The notes below the pieces were generated by a model. It ran no database searches, had not been told where the DNA came from, and worked only from the letters and a program-made list of their open reading frames with translations. A stretch of DNA of 64,000 nucleotides from Halobacillus salinarum (GTDB lineage: Bacteria; Bacillota; Bacilli; Bacillales; Halobacillaceae), in contig NZ_CP095073.1 of the NCBI RefSeq assembly GCF_022919095.1, forward strand, positions 930,001 through 994,000. Direction: 5' to 3'. Numbering within the stretch: position 1 is the first letter of the stretch; the number at the start of each line of letters is the position of its first letter. Position numbers and translations under genes: made by a program. Shown here piece by piece: positions 55,413 to 63,994 of the stretch.

Positions 55413-56696
55413 GTGGCAGAATTAACAATCTCTAATTTAGAGACGATGACGTTAAAAAATTTATATGCAAAAGCAAGGCAATATAAGGTTTCCTATTATG
55501 CGAAGCTGACAAAGCGCGAGCTGATCTTTGCGATTTTAAAAGCGCAGGCAGAGAAGGACGGCTTTCTATTTATGGATGGGATTCTGGAAATTATTCCGTC
55601 TGAAGGCTTCGGTTTTCTCCGCCCGATTAACTATTCTCCAAGTGCTGAGGATATTTACATTTCAGCCTCACAGATCCGCCGTTTTGATTTAAGAAACGGG
55701 GATAAAGTCTCCGGAAAAGTACGTCCTCCGAAAGAAAATGAGCGCTATTACGGTTTGTTGCACGTGGATGCCGTCAATGGGGAAGACCCGGATTCAGCTA
55801 AGGAACGTGTCCACTTCCCAGCGTTGACTCCTCTTTATCCCGACCGGCAAATGAAACTGGAAACAGAAAGCAAACAGCTCTCCACCCGAATTATGGATTT
55901 AATGGCACCTGTCGGCTACGGTCAGCGAGGTTTGATTGTGGCTCCGCCTAAAGCAGGTAAAACGGTTTTGCTCAAGCAGATGGCAAACAGCATTTCAACG
56001 AACCATCCGGATGCCAAACTGATTATTCTACTCGTAGACGAACGTCCTGAGGAAGTCACGGATATTGAGCGCTCCGTTGCCCCTGATGTAGATGTAGTCA
56101 GCTCGACCTTTGATGAAGTGCCTGAGAACCATATTAAAGTGGCCGAGCTCGTCCTTGAGCGTGCGATGCGGTTAGTCGAGCACAAGCGCGATGTTATTGT
56201 ACTCATGGACAGCATTACTCGTCTTGCACGTGCTTACAATCTCGTAATCCCGCCAAGTGGAAGAACGTTATCTGGCGGGATCGATCCGGCGGCATTCCAC
56301 CGTCCGAAGCGCTTCTTCGGGGCAGCCAGGAATATTGAAGAAGGTGGAAGTCTCACCATTCTTGCGACGGCACTTGTGGATACAGGCTCACGTATGGATG
56401 ATGTCATCTACGAAGAGTTTAAAGGGACCGGCAACATGGAGCTGCACCTTGACCGCAGCTTAGCGGAGCGGAGAATTTTCCCTGCGATCGATATCCGCCG
56501 TTCCGGCACGCGGAAGGAAGAGCTGCTGTTGAATAAGCCGGCTCTCGATAAAATCTGGGCGATCAGGCAGACGATGACCGATTCCCCGGACTTCATGGAA
56601 CGCTTCCTCCGCCGTTTGAAATCTTCAAAAGACAACGCCGAATTTTTTGATTTGATGGATAAGGATATGAAGGGAAAAGCAGCGGCAAAACGCTGA
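55413..56696 (+). CDS. rho: Transcription termination factor Rho
   Basis: Hexameric RNA-dependent ATPase that ends transcription. The 427-residue protein has an N-terminal helical domain (LTISNLETMTLKNLYAKARQ), a cold-shock-like RNA-binding domain (GILEIIPSEGFGFLRPINYS) and a RecA-type motor with Walker A GQRGLIVAPPKAGKTVLLKQ and Walker B DVIVLMDSITRLARAYN. The start is GTG 55413, with only a weak ribosome binding site (AAGTGGTG), which may limit its translation. Confidence 0.95.
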   Translation: MAELTISNLETMTLKNLYAKARQYKVSYYAKLTKRELIFAILKAQAEKDGFLFMDGILEIIPSEGFGFLRPINYSPSAEDIYISASQIRRFDLRNGDKVSGKVRPPKENERYYGLLHVDAVNGEDPDSAKERVHFPALTPLYPDRQMKLETESKQLSTRIMDLMAPVGYGQRGLIVAPPKAGKTVLLKQMANSISTNHPDAKLIILLVDERPEEVTDIERSVAPDVDVVSSTFDEVPENHIKVAELVLERAMRLVEHKRDVIVLMDSITRLARAYNLVIPPSGRTLSGGIDPAAFHRPKRFFGAARNIEEGGSLTILATALVDTGSRMDDVIYEEFKGTGNMELHLDRSLAERRIFPAIDIRRSGTRKEELLLNKPALDKIWAIRQTMTDSPDFMERFLRRLKSSKDNAEFFDLMDKDMKGKAAAKR

Positions 56697-56728
56697 CGAA
56701 AGCCATGGTTTCATGAGAAAAAGTTACC

Positions 56729-56757
56729 TTGCATTGGGCACGGTTCCCTGTTATAAT
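56729..56757 (+). promoter_or_regulatory. Promoter of the ribosomal protein L31 gene
   Basis: TTGCAT (56729) and TATAAT (56752) are exactly 17 bases apart, about 100 bases before the L31 start. The leader contains a small inverted repeat (AAGGT...ACCTT with TTAA/TTAA inside, about 56780-56802), which may be an autoregulatory structure. Confidence 0.65.
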
Positions 56758-56860
56758 CTTTCTATGTGAGTTTCAGTAAAAGGTCTTTAAGTTAAACCTT
56801 CGACGGCTCTTACAATAACTCTGTTTCCAAAGGATTCAGGGCAAAAAGGAGTGGAAGAAC

Positions 56861-57106
56861 ATGAAAGCAGGAATTCATCCAGAATACCGTAAAGTTGTAT
56901 TCCTCGACACAAGTTCTAATTTCAAGTTTCTATCCGGATCTACTCAGTATTCCGAAGAAACCATTGAATGGGAAGATGGAAACACGTATCCATTGATCCG
57001 TGTTGAGATTAGTTCTGCGTCTCATCCGTTCTACACAGGCAAGCAGAAAGCTGATAAAGCTGGCGGCCGTGTGGATCGCTTCAAGAAAAAATATAACCTT
57101 TCATAA
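56861..57106 (+). CDS. rpmE2: Ribosomal protein L31, type B (zinc-free)
   Basis: An 81-residue L31. The sequence ([61 protein letters not shown]) has no Cys at all, so it cannot bind zinc through the CxxC motif of type A L31. B. subtilis has the zinc-binding RpmE at this rho-rpmE-tdk locus. AAAAGGAG precedes ATG 56861, and a good promoter and a terminator frame the gene. Confidence 0.93.
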   Translation: MKAGIHPEYRKVVFLDTSSNFKFLSGSTQYSEETIEWEDGNTYPLIRVEISSASHPFYTGKQKADKAGGRVDRFKKKYNLS

Positions 57107-57152
57107 TAATGAGCGGACACCAGTTTTGGTGAAGGCTTCATAATTTTGAACA

Positions 57153-57192
57153 GAAACAGGCAAATTGTCTCTATCGTTTGCCTGTTTTTTTG
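57153..57192 (+). terminator. Terminator of the L31 gene
   Basis: AAACAGGCAAA pairs with TTTGCCTGTTTTTTT. The following stretch to about 57435 shows no supported gene; it has two copies of ACTGCCGGT but no clear fold. Confidence 0.88.
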
Positions 57193-57455
57193 TAGCCAAT
57201 AATGAAAAAACTGCCGGTGATCCGTGTCGAACCAAAGAAAAAGCTGTTGAACACACGGAGAAAAAAGGAATAGAGTCACCCGACGAGATGAACAGTAAGA
57301 GTAAAACGGCACTGCCGGTTTTTAGAATCGCAGGTACAGGCTGTCCTTGGTTGACGGGGGACGAGGTCGATCGTTCAAAAGTCAGCTGAGGAGAGCCTTT
57401 TACATGTTTATTCCGATAATGGATAAACTTGAGAATGGAAGGAGCGAAAGTCAAC

Positions 57456-58073
57456 GTGTATGTGATGAAGCAGAGTGGATGGGTCGAGGTTATTTGCGGG
57501 AGTATGTTCAGCGGCAAATCAGAAGAGCTGATCCGGAGAGTTCGTCGTGCTACATATGGTCAGTTAACGGTACGGGTATTTAAGCCGGCCATCGATAACC
57601 GGTACAAAGAGGATTCTATTGTCTCTCATAATGGAACGTCTGTCCTGGCGAGACCGGTGGACAATTCCATTGACATTCTTCAGCATGTCGATGACTCCAT
57701 CGACGTCGTAGGCATTGATGAAGTCCAATTTTTTGATGAACACATTCTCGAGGTCGTCGAATGCCTCGCGGACCGGGGAATCCGGGTCATTGTGGCAGGT
57801 CTGGATACTGATTTCCGCGGCGAGCCTTTTGGCAAAGTGCCTGATCTGATGGCGCTCAGCGAGAGCGTGACAAAGCTGAATGCGATCTGTCCTGTGTGCG
57901 GGTCACCAGCCAGCCGTACGCAGCGTTTAATTGATGGCAAGCCCGCTTCTTACGATGATCCGATTATTTTAGTAGGGGCTTCCGAGTCGTACGAGCCTCG
58001 CTGCAGGCACCACCACGAAGTGCCTAATAAACCCAGGCAACGGGAAGTAGAGGCATACGCAGAACGTTTATAG
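57456..58073 (+). CDS. tdk: Thymidine kinase
   Basis: Phosphorylates thymidine to dTMP in the salvage pathway. The 205-residue protein has the P-loop in [17 protein letters not shown], the catalytic base region [14 protein letters not shown], the lasso region with zinc Cys pair ([15 protein letters not shown]) and [18 protein letters not shown] with further ligands. The start is probably GTG 57456 (AAGGAG upstream), matching VYVMKQSGW of the family; the longer frame from 57429 is less likely. Confidence 0.93.
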   Translation: MYVMKQSGWVEVICGSMFSGKSEELIRRVRRATYGQLTVRVFKPAIDNRYKEDSIVSHNGTSVLARPVDNSIDILQHVDDSIDVVGIDEVQFFDEHILEVVECLADRGIRVIVAGLDTDFRGEPFGKVPDLMALSESVTKLNAICPVCGSPASRTQRLIDGKPASYDDPIILVGASESYEPRCRHHHEVPNKPRQREVEAYAERL

Positions 58074-58085
58074 AAGTTTGATGTA

Positions 58086-58121
58086 CCCTGAAGCTTATCG
58101 ACTGCTTCAGGGCCGTTTTAT
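58086..58121 (+). terminator. Terminator of tdk
   Basis: CCCTGAAGC pairs with GCTTCAGGG, followed by CCGTTTTA. Confidence 0.78.
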
Positions 58122-58209
58122 AGCTGGCAGCCGCCCGTTCCATGTTTAAAACCAGGGGGTTTGTGGAAATCCTTAATCATATAAAATACTGGAACCGGGA
58201 AGGATAGCC

Positions 58210-58908
58210 ATGGATACAAGATCAATACAATCAGAAATATCAAGTTATGTCGGCCGGTTGTTAAGGGACAATTTTGGAAAAGGTCCCGCTTCTGTCTATG
58301 TGTCTCTCGTCGAACCTTATGTGACTATTTATTTGAAGGATTTCCTCGCCCCGATGGAGCGTGTACTCGTAGGAAAGGATCATACGAGAAGAGTAGAAGA
58401 GACGCGGGACTTATTGATGGAAGAACTGATTCCCGACATCAAAGCCACCTGGAAAGCCACAACGGGCATTGAAATTAAAGAAATGTATTATGACTGGTCA
58501 CTTTCCAACCGTTCAGGCGTGTTTATCGGAATTTTGAACACACAAAGCCGGATGGATGAACATCTGGAAGACTATGAGCATAAAATAAACATTCATCATG
58601 AAGTGATTCAATTGAGCAAAAAAGCAGAAAAGCCTCCGGAAAATCTCGAGTCGTTTATGCTCAACAACCGGACGTTAATCGTCGTAAGAGATGGGATTCT
58701 TGTCCCTATTGAAAAGGCGCTGATCGAAGCCGGCCATAGTGAAGTTTTGAAGCTTACGAAGCGGAATTTAGAAAGAAATCTGATCAATCAGTCATCCTTT
58801 GAAGATATTTTAAACACATCAATCGAAGATTATTTTGTTGATTGGGATTTTCAAAAGGATATCAGCTATATTTTGTTTATTCTCAAGCCAAAAGCAAGCG
58901 GAAAGTGA
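58210..58908 (+). CDS. Protein with two DUF2294 domains
   Basis: A 232-residue soluble protein with two DUF2294-like units: about 5-115 (QSEISSYVGRLLRDNFGKGP, VLVGKDHTRRVEETRDLLME, GIEIKEMYYDWSLSNRSGVF) and a second, shorter one about 125-228 (LIVVRDGILVPIEKALIEAG, EDYFVDWDFQKDISYILFI). DUF2294 occurs mostly as a single domain in Bacillaceae. No catalytic residues are recognised and no function is known. Confidence 0.75.
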   Translation: MDTRSIQSEISSYVGRLLRDNFGKGPASVYVSLVEPYVTIYLKDFLAPMERVLVGKDHTRRVEETRDLLMEELIPDIKATWKATTGIEIKEMYYDWSLSNRSGVFIGILNTQSRMDEHLEDYEHKINIHHEVIQLSKKAEKPPENLESFMLNNRTLIVVRDGILVPIEKALIEAGHSEVLKLTKRNLERNLINQSSFEDILNTSIEDYFVDWDFQKDISYILFILKPKASGK

Positions 58909-58920
58909 CGCAAACCATGT

Positions 58921-58960
58921 CAGCCGAAGAGGGATGCGGACCCTGATTCGGCTTTTTTAT
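58921..58960 (+). terminator. Terminator after the DUF2294 gene
   Basis: AGCCGAA pairs with TTCGGCT, with an inner AGGG/CCCT pair, and is followed by six T. Confidence 0.82.
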
Positions 58961-58995
58961 TCTATGTCCCGTTCAACTGATGAGGAGGGCTCTTG

Positions 58996-59289
58996 ATGCC
59001 TGATAATTTTATGAATTCCCTGCTGAAACGCACTCAGCTTCTGCACCAATGCCAGGAAGCATTTCAATATGCTGTAGAAATGGTGCAAAAGAATGCGGGG
59101 GACGCAGAATCCATATGTAAATCGTGTGCCGAATTGTGCAAAGACTGTGCAGATGAATGCCTGCAAATCGAGAACGATGAATTTCAAGATCCGTTGTATC
59201 TGATGTGTTTGGACTACGCTAAGCTATGCGAGGGGATAATCGCTTTTCAAAAAAAAATGCCTTTGCCCCCTTTAAAAGAATCAAGCTGA
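58996..59289 (+). CDS. Small Cys-rich four-helix-bundle protein (DUF326-like)
   Basis: A 97-residue helical protein with conserved Cys pairs spaced CKSCAELCKDCADEC (about 42-56) and further Cys near LMCLDYAKLCE. This resembles the four-helix-bundle copper-binding or DUF326 proteins of Bacillus. Metal binding is inferred from the Cys pattern. GAGGAGGG lies 7 bases before ATG 58996. The next gene begins 23 bases after the stop. Confidence 0.7.
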   Translation: MPDNFMNSLLKRTQLLHQCQEAFQYAVEMVQKNAGDAESICKSCAELCKDCADECLQIENDEFQDPLYLMCLDYAKLCEGIIAFQKKMPLPPLKESS

Positions 59290-59312
59290 ATGATGAGATG
59301 GAGGCTGATCAA

Positions 59313-60170
59313 ATGAAGCTTGCCAATGAAAAAAACCATTCATGTGGCTGTGAGGACGAATATTCTACGTTGCAAAAGGTGATTGTCAGTTCGCCGCAGC
59401 ATATGAAGATTACTGAAATCATTAATGAAACCCAGAAGCATTTTGCAGATGAAAATATCGACATTCCAAAAGCCATCCAGCAGCATGAACAATTCGTTGC
59501 TGTGCTGGAAGACAATGGGGTGGAAGTTGTTCATATTGAGGCTCTGCCGCGTCTGAACGAACAGGTTTTTACCCGGGATATCGGGTTTTGCATCGGAGAA
59601 CGGGTGTATGTTTCCTCTTTAGCGAGCCCGATTCGCCGGGAAGAAGTCCAGCCGCTTGTGGAATACTTGAAAGACGAGGAAATTCCTTATACGAGACTGT
59701 ACGATCCCCACATTGAAGGGGGAGATGTCCTTGTGGATGGCCACAGGCTCTGGGTCGGTTTAAGCAATCGGACGGAAGAACGGGCCATTTCTTATTTGAA
59801 CAAAATGCTCCCTGATTATGAAATCATCCCCCTGCCTTTGAAAGACGACATTCTTCATCTGGACTGTGCCTTCAACATTTTGAGCAGCACGGAGGCGGTT
59901 ATTTATCCAGAAGCCTTTAACAAACAAGACGTAGAACGACTTTCCAAGGAATTTTCCCTGATTCCTGTAAGCACAGAAGAGCAGTTTACGATGGGGACAA
60001 ACGTGCTGTCGATTGGCAATCGTAAGGTGATCAGCCTGCCGCAGAACAAGGAAATAAACGAAAAGCTTATGGAAAATGGATTTCATGTGATTGAAGCGGA
60101 CTTATCGGAAATTATTAAGTCCGGAGGCTCCTTCCGGTGCTGCACGCTGCCGCTTAACAGACAAGATTAA
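59313..60170 (+). CDS. Dimethylarginine dimethylaminohydrolase / amidinotransferase family protein
   Basis: A 285-residue pentein-fold enzyme. Visible catalytic features are the Asp site in DPHIEGGDVLVDG, the His in DILHLDCAFNIL, and the nucleophile Cys in SGGSFRCCTLPLNRQD at the C terminus. Family members hydrolyse methylated arginine or transfer amidino groups; the B. subtilis relative is YkgA. ATG 59313 is chosen because GGAGG lies 8 bases before it; the longer open frame from 59226 overlaps the Cys-rich gene. Probably co-transcribed with that gene. Confidence 0.83.
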   Translation: MKLANEKNHSCGCEDEYSTLQKVIVSSPQHMKITEIINETQKHFADENIDIPKAIQQHEQFVAVLEDNGVEVVHIEALPRLNEQVFTRDIGFCIGERVYVSSLASPIRREEVQPLVEYLKDEEIPYTRLYDPHIEGGDVLVDGHRLWVGLSNRTEERAISYLNKMLPDYEIIPLPLKDDILHLDCAFNILSSTEAVIYPEAFNKQDVERLSKEFSLIPVSTEEQFTMGTNVLSIGNRKVISLPQNKEINEKLMENGFHVIEADLSEIIKSGGSFRCCTLPLNRQD

Positions 60171-60180
60171 GCGCCACCCC

Positions 60181-60209
60181 TTTATCATTGTTCATTATTG
60201 TACTATAAT
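60181..60209 (+). promoter_or_regulatory. Candidate promoter upstream of an orphan terminator
   Basis: TTTATC (60181) and TATAAT (60204) are exactly 17 bases apart. The -35 match is modest. Confidence 0.4.
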
Positions 60210-60215
60210 GAGTGA

Positions 60216-60371
60216 ACGGGGATAAGTCCATCGAAGATTTATCCTGATTCGCTGCTCATTCCAATGAACTTTTATAAAAAATGATGACAGGTAATTCCGA
60301 CAAAATGAACTAGACAATAGAGCTGGACATCAAGTCGAAAAGGTTTACACGGGACCTTTTCGACTTTTTTG
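60216..60371 (+). ncRNA. Candidate small RNA or attenuated leader
   Basis: About 155 bases between the 60181 promoter and a strong terminator (60332-60371) without a convincing open frame. GGATAA (60218-60230 area) can pair with TTATCC 15 bases later. It may be a free small RNA or a leader whose terminator controls the 60414 gene 43 bases downstream. Confidence 0.35.
60332..60371 (+). terminator. Terminator or attenuator upstream of the 60414 gene
   Basis: AAGTCGAAAAGGT pairs perfectly with ACCTTTTCGACTT and is followed by TTTT. Confidence 0.88.
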
Positions 60372-60413
60372 GTTGGAAAAGCCTGACAGCTGGACAATAA
60401 GGAAGGAGTTTTT

Positions 60414-60641
60414 ATGATTTATCGAATCATAGGTGTCGATCATCACCATATCGTGATCGAATTTAGAAAAAACAATGCAGAAATCCTTTTTCACAGCTAT
60501 GAAGAAGCAGAAGAGTATTTACAGAGGATCCAACAGGAAAACGTAATCCCTGAAAAATATCAGCTGAAAATTCAAGAAGTCCTGGAAGTTGAAGCTGAGG
60601 AAGATCCTAATAATCCGCCGCCGTTTGCTGCGGAAACGTAA
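60414..60641 (+). CDS. Small acidic protein, unknown
   Basis: A 75-residue soluble protein not assigned to a family. It starts MIYRIIGVDHHHIVIEF, contains HSYEEAEEYLQRIQQENVIP and ends in an acidic, proline-containing tail. AAGGAAGGAG lies upstream. It sits between a strong terminator and a lipoprotein gene. Confidence 0.55.
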   Translation: MIYRIIGVDHHHIVIEFRKNNAEILFHSYEEAEEYLQRIQQENVIPEKYQLKIQEVLEVEAEEDPNNPPPFAAET

Positions 60642-60722
60642 ACCGTCCAACAATTGCCCTCATTCGTACATATTCATATCCTTCTCGGAAACAATAACGT
60701 AAAAAGAGAAGAGGTGAATAGG

Positions 60723-61127
60723 ATGCTGCGAATAATCGGGGCAGGAATGCTTGCTGTTACCGTGCTCGCCGCCTGTGGGTATAATCGTGATGTTGACAAA
60801 TACCAGGGCATGACCAACCGTCAGGACGTGGAGGACATGGGAGCCAACCACAAGATTACCTCCCAAACTGAAAACCCGCGGATGATTGATAATGTAGGGT
60901 ATACGTGGGGACTGAAGCAGGACCGGAATATGATGAAGGAAGCTGCTGAAGAGGTGAAAGGTGTCTCCGTAAAACGGGTCATTATTGAATCAGGTACGGC
61001 TTGGGTGACCGTTTCAGCAGGAAAGAATCTTTCAGACAATGAAGTGCAGCAAGTGAGAAAAGAAGTACAGAAAAAGGTGTACAACGCTGTTCCTCGTTAT
61101 GATATACACGTGAAAGTAAACGACTAA
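60723..61127 (+). CDS. YhcN/YlaJ-type lipoprotein
   Basis: A 134-residue lipoprotein: signal peptide MLRIIGAGMLAVTVLAACGY with lipobox LAAC (Cys18). The mature part has MKEAAEEVKGVSVKRVII and AWVTVSAGKNLSDNEVQQVR, the pattern of the YhcN/YlaJ spore lipoprotein domain. Such proteins lie in the inner forespore membrane and affect germination or outgrowth. ATG 60723 is chosen (GAGGTG before it, signal peptide starting there). The 3' end overlaps the convergent hydrolase gene by 4 bases. Confidence 0.75.
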   Translation: MLRIIGAGMLAVTVLAACGYNRDVDKYQGMTNRQDVEDMGANHKITSQTENPRMIDNVGYTWGLKQDRNMMKEAAEEVKGVSVKRVIIESGTAWVTVSAGKNLSDNEVQQVRKEVQKKVYNAVPRYDIHVKVND

Positions 61128-61858
61128 TTAAGGGTTTTCAACCAATCAATGATCCATTTGGTCGTCTCATCCCACTGCTCTTCAGCAGGGATAGAAGGGC
61201 TGCCATCGCCTTTCTGAGAACCGTAGCTTCCGAACTGAGCGTGATTTCCCCCCTGAAGGACGTGATAAACCGCGTCTTCAGGTACATAAGCTTTCCCTTT
61301 TTGAAAAGCCTCCCGGTTTAATACACGATCCTTTGATCCGGTGATCAAAAGCGTTTCGATCTTCTCCTCATCAAGACGCCCCTTTTTATCTGCATAGGCC
61401 CCCAGTAAAAAAACTCCTTCTATCTGTTCTGGATGTTCATTAGCAAAACGGGCTGCCATGGCACCGCCAAGCGAATGGCCGCCGATGACAAAGGAACGAC
61501 TCGGATACTTTTGAATGATCTTTTCAGCCCGGTTTCGGGAGAACACAGCAAGATCGAGCGGCATATCGACGATGTAGACAGGCGACCCGCGATGAGCAAG
61601 CATTTTGGCAAGCGGAGCATAGCTGTTTGCTTCCACTAACCCGCCTGGATAGAAGATAATACTTTCTCTCGTCCTGTACTGGGGCTCAAAGGATGTCCAC
61701 TCCTTGCCGCGGGTTACTTCTACTTTTGCTGTATCATGCAGGGAAGCCCGCGCCTTATCGTTCGGTTCGTACGGCTTTAAATAAAGCCAAGCGGCTAAGC
61801 AGAGCGTAACGATGCCTGCGATTGTGCCAATGAAAGAGCGCCTTACCCATCTATTCAT
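61124..61858 (-). CDS. Membrane-anchored alpha/beta hydrolase
   Basis: A 244-residue hydrolase with one N-terminal signal anchor (about 9-29, [19 protein letters not shown]) and a catalytic domain outside the membrane. Nucleophile Ser in [15 protein letters not shown], acid Asp probably in [10 protein letters not shown] and His in [12 protein letters not shown] form the triad. The substrate is unknown. ATG 61858 is chosen (AAAGGAGAGG upstream) rather than the longer frame from 61948, which runs into the prfA promoter region. Confidence 0.82.
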   Translation of the reverse strand: MNRWVRRSFIGTIAGIVTLCLAAWLYLKPYEPNDKARASLHDTAKVEVTRGKEWTSFEPQYRTRESIIFYPGGLVEANSYAPLAKMLAHRGSPVYIVDMPLDLAVFSRNRAEKIIQKYPSRSFVIGGHSLGGAMAARFANEHPEQIEGVFLLGAYADKKGRLDEEKIETLLITGSKDRVLNREAFQKGKAYVPEDAVYHVLQGGNHAQFGSYGSQKGDGSPSIPAEEQWDETTKWIIDWLKTLN

Positions 61859-61990
61859 GTCCGATCCTCTCCTTTCCTGTCCTATCCTTTCATTATAACG
61901 AAGCTTGCGGCTCCGTTGCACGACATTTGGTTGTATCATCCCCACCACTATAATATAATTAGAATGTTATGGAGAAAGAGGTGTATACCA

Positions 61991-63064
61991 ATGATTGAAC
62001 GTTTGCAAACACTTGAAGACCGATATGAAAAGCTGAACGAACTGCTCAGCGACCCTGAGGTCATTTCTGATACGAATAAATTGCGGGAGTATTCGAAGGA
62101 GCAGTCAGGGCTTCAGGAAACGGTAACCGCTTATCGCGAATATAAAGAAGTGACGAGCGAATTGGATGATGCCAAGGCCATGCTTGACGATGGCTTGGAC
62201 GATGATGAAATGGAAGACATGGTTAAGGAAGAAATTCAGGAGCTCAGTGAAAGAAAAAAGGAGCTTGAAGAGCGCCTTAAAGTATTGATGCTGCCGAAGG
62301 ATCCGAACGATGATAAGAACGTCATCATGGAAGTCAGAGGCGCAGCCGGAGGCGACGAAGCTGCTTTATTCGCCGGTGATTTGTACCGGATGTATGCCCG
62401 TTATGCAGAATCACAAGGCTGGAAAACCGAAGTGATTGAAGCAAATGCCAATGATGTGGGTGGATACAAGGAGATTATTTTCATCGTCAGCGGCGACCGT
62501 GCTTACTCCAAGCTGAAGTTTGAAAACGGCGCCCACCGCGTGCAGCGTGTACCCGAAACCGAATCTGGCGGACGGATCCATACTTCAACTGCTACGGTTG
62601 TTGTAATGCCGGAAGCAGAAGAAGTGGAAGTGGAAGTTCACGACAAGGATATCCGCGTCGATACGTTCGCGTCCAGCGGACCAGGAGGACAGAGCGTGAA
62701 TACGACGATGTCTGCTGTGCGGTTAACGCACGAGCCTACCGGAATCGTTGTATCCTGTCAGGATGAAAAGTCCCAGATTAAGAACAAGGAAAAAGCCATG
62801 AAGGTTCTTCGGGCCCGTATCTATGATAAATACCAGCAGGAAGCCCAGGCTGAATATGATGAAAGTCGTAAATCAGCCGTCGGGACCGGCGACCGCTCAG
62901 AACGAATTCGTACTTACAATTTTCCGCAAACCCGCGTAACCGATCACCGGATCGGCTTGACGCTGCAAAAGCTGGACCAAATTCTTCAAGGGAATCTGGG
63001 CGAAATCATCGATGCGCTGTTGATCGAAGAACAAACGAAAAAGCTTGAGCAGATTGGTGAATAA
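61991..63064 (+). CDS. prfA: Peptide chain release factor 1
   Basis: Class I release factor that reads UAA and UAG. The 357-residue protein has the helical N-terminal domain, the tripeptide anticodon region [17 protein letters not shown], and the GGQ loop in [18 protein letters not shown] that drives peptidyl-tRNA hydrolysis. ATG 61991 follows GAAAGAGGTG, matching [15 protein letters not shown] of the family. prmC, which methylates the GGQ Gln, starts just after the stop. Confidence 0.96.
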   Translation: MIERLQTLEDRYEKLNELLSDPEVISDTNKLREYSKEQSGLQETVTAYREYKEVTSELDDAKAMLDDGLDDDEMEDMVKEEIQELSERKKELEERLKVLMLPKDPNDDKNVIMEVRGAAGGDEAALFAGDLYRMYARYAESQGWKTEVIEANANDVGGYKEIIFIVSGDRAYSKLKFENGAHRVQRVPETESGGRIHTSTATVVVMPEAEEVEVEVHDKDIRVDTFASSGPGGQSVNTTMSAVRLTHEPTGIVVSCQDEKSQIKNKEKAMKVLRARIYDKYQQEAQAEYDESRKSAVGTGDRSERIRTYNFPQTRVTDHRIGLTLQKLDQILQGNLGEIIDALLIEEQTKKLEQIGE

Positions 63065-63065
63065 C

Positions 63066-63923
63066 ATGCAGCCGACATGGACGACAATTCAGGAAGCCCG
63101 CAGGTGGGCTTCTCTTTTTTTACAACAGCATCATCGCGAACCCCGCGTCGCAGATCTTTTACTTGAGCATGAGCTTAACCGGTCGTTTGCGATGCTCCTC
63201 GCTTATGAGCACGAGGAATTCCCCATAGATAAGAAGCGGCGTTTCATCGAGCAGATCGAGGCGCATGCGTATTACGGGACGCCTGTTCAGCACTTAACCG
63301 GGAGCGCTTCGTTTTACGGGCGCGACTTTTCGGTCAGTAGGGACGTTTTAATCCCGCGTCCGGAAACCGAAGAGCTCGTCGCCGGGGTGATAGAAGAGTG
63401 CAGGCGACTCGAACTTCAAGCGCCGCATATGGCAGATCTCGGCACCGGAAGCGGAGTCATTGCCATTACGCTCGCCCTTGAGCTTCCGGGTGCTGAGGTG
63501 TTTGCCTCCGATATTTCAGCGGCTGCCCTTCACGTTGCAGAAAAGAACAGCCGGGCACTTGAAGCGGATGTGGGATTTTTTCAAGGCCATTTTCTCGAAC
63601 CGCTGCGCAATCAAAAGCTTGACTGTATCGTATCGAATCCTCCTTATATCGCAAGGAGCGAGGCAGACAGTCTTTCTGATACCGTTAAAAACTTTGATCC
63701 AGAGCTGGCACTGTTTGCTGAAGATGAGGGTCTGGCGGCATACAAAATCATTCTGAAACAGATGAAGCGATATGAGCTTACACCGTCCATAGTGGCATTT
63801 GAAATCGGATTCCAGCAGGGACAGGCTGTGAAAGAGCTAATTGAGAAGGAAATCGGATATCGGGCGGCGATACGCCAGGATATCAATCAAAAAGACCGCA
63901 TGGTGCTGGCGGTAAAAGATTAA
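63066..63923 (+). CDS. prmC: Protein-(glutamine-N5) methyltransferase, release-factor specific
   Basis: Methylates the GGQ glutamine of release factors with S-adenosylmethionine. The 285-residue protein has an N-terminal helical domain, the SAM motif MADLGTGSGVIAITLAL and the substrate-amide motif NPPY (CIVSNPPYIARSEAD). ATG 63066 lies one base after the prfA stop and agrees with the family start; the longer frame overlaps prfA. The pair prfA-prmC is conserved. Confidence 0.94.
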   Translation: MQPTWTTIQEARRWASLFLQQHHREPRVADLLLEHELNRSFAMLLAYEHEEFPIDKKRRFIEQIEAHAYYGTPVQHLTGSASFYGRDFSVSRDVLIPRPETEELVAGVIEECRRLELQAPHMADLGTGSGVIAITLALELPGAEVFASDISAAALHVAEKNSRALEADVGFFQGHFLEPLRNQKLDCIVSNPPYIARSEADSLSDTVKNFDPELALFAEDEGLAAYKIILKQMKRYELTPSIVAFEIGFQQGQAVKELIEKEIGYRAAIRQDINQKDRMVLAVKD

Positions 63924-63994
63924 TAGATTGGACGTTTAAAACATTTTCCCCCTGTCCATACTAGCAACTACGAGAGAGACACGGGGGAAATGAA

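Noticed and set aside
57165-57389. Small frame between the L31 gene and tdk
   Set aside because: It starts inside the L31 terminator and shows no family resemblance.
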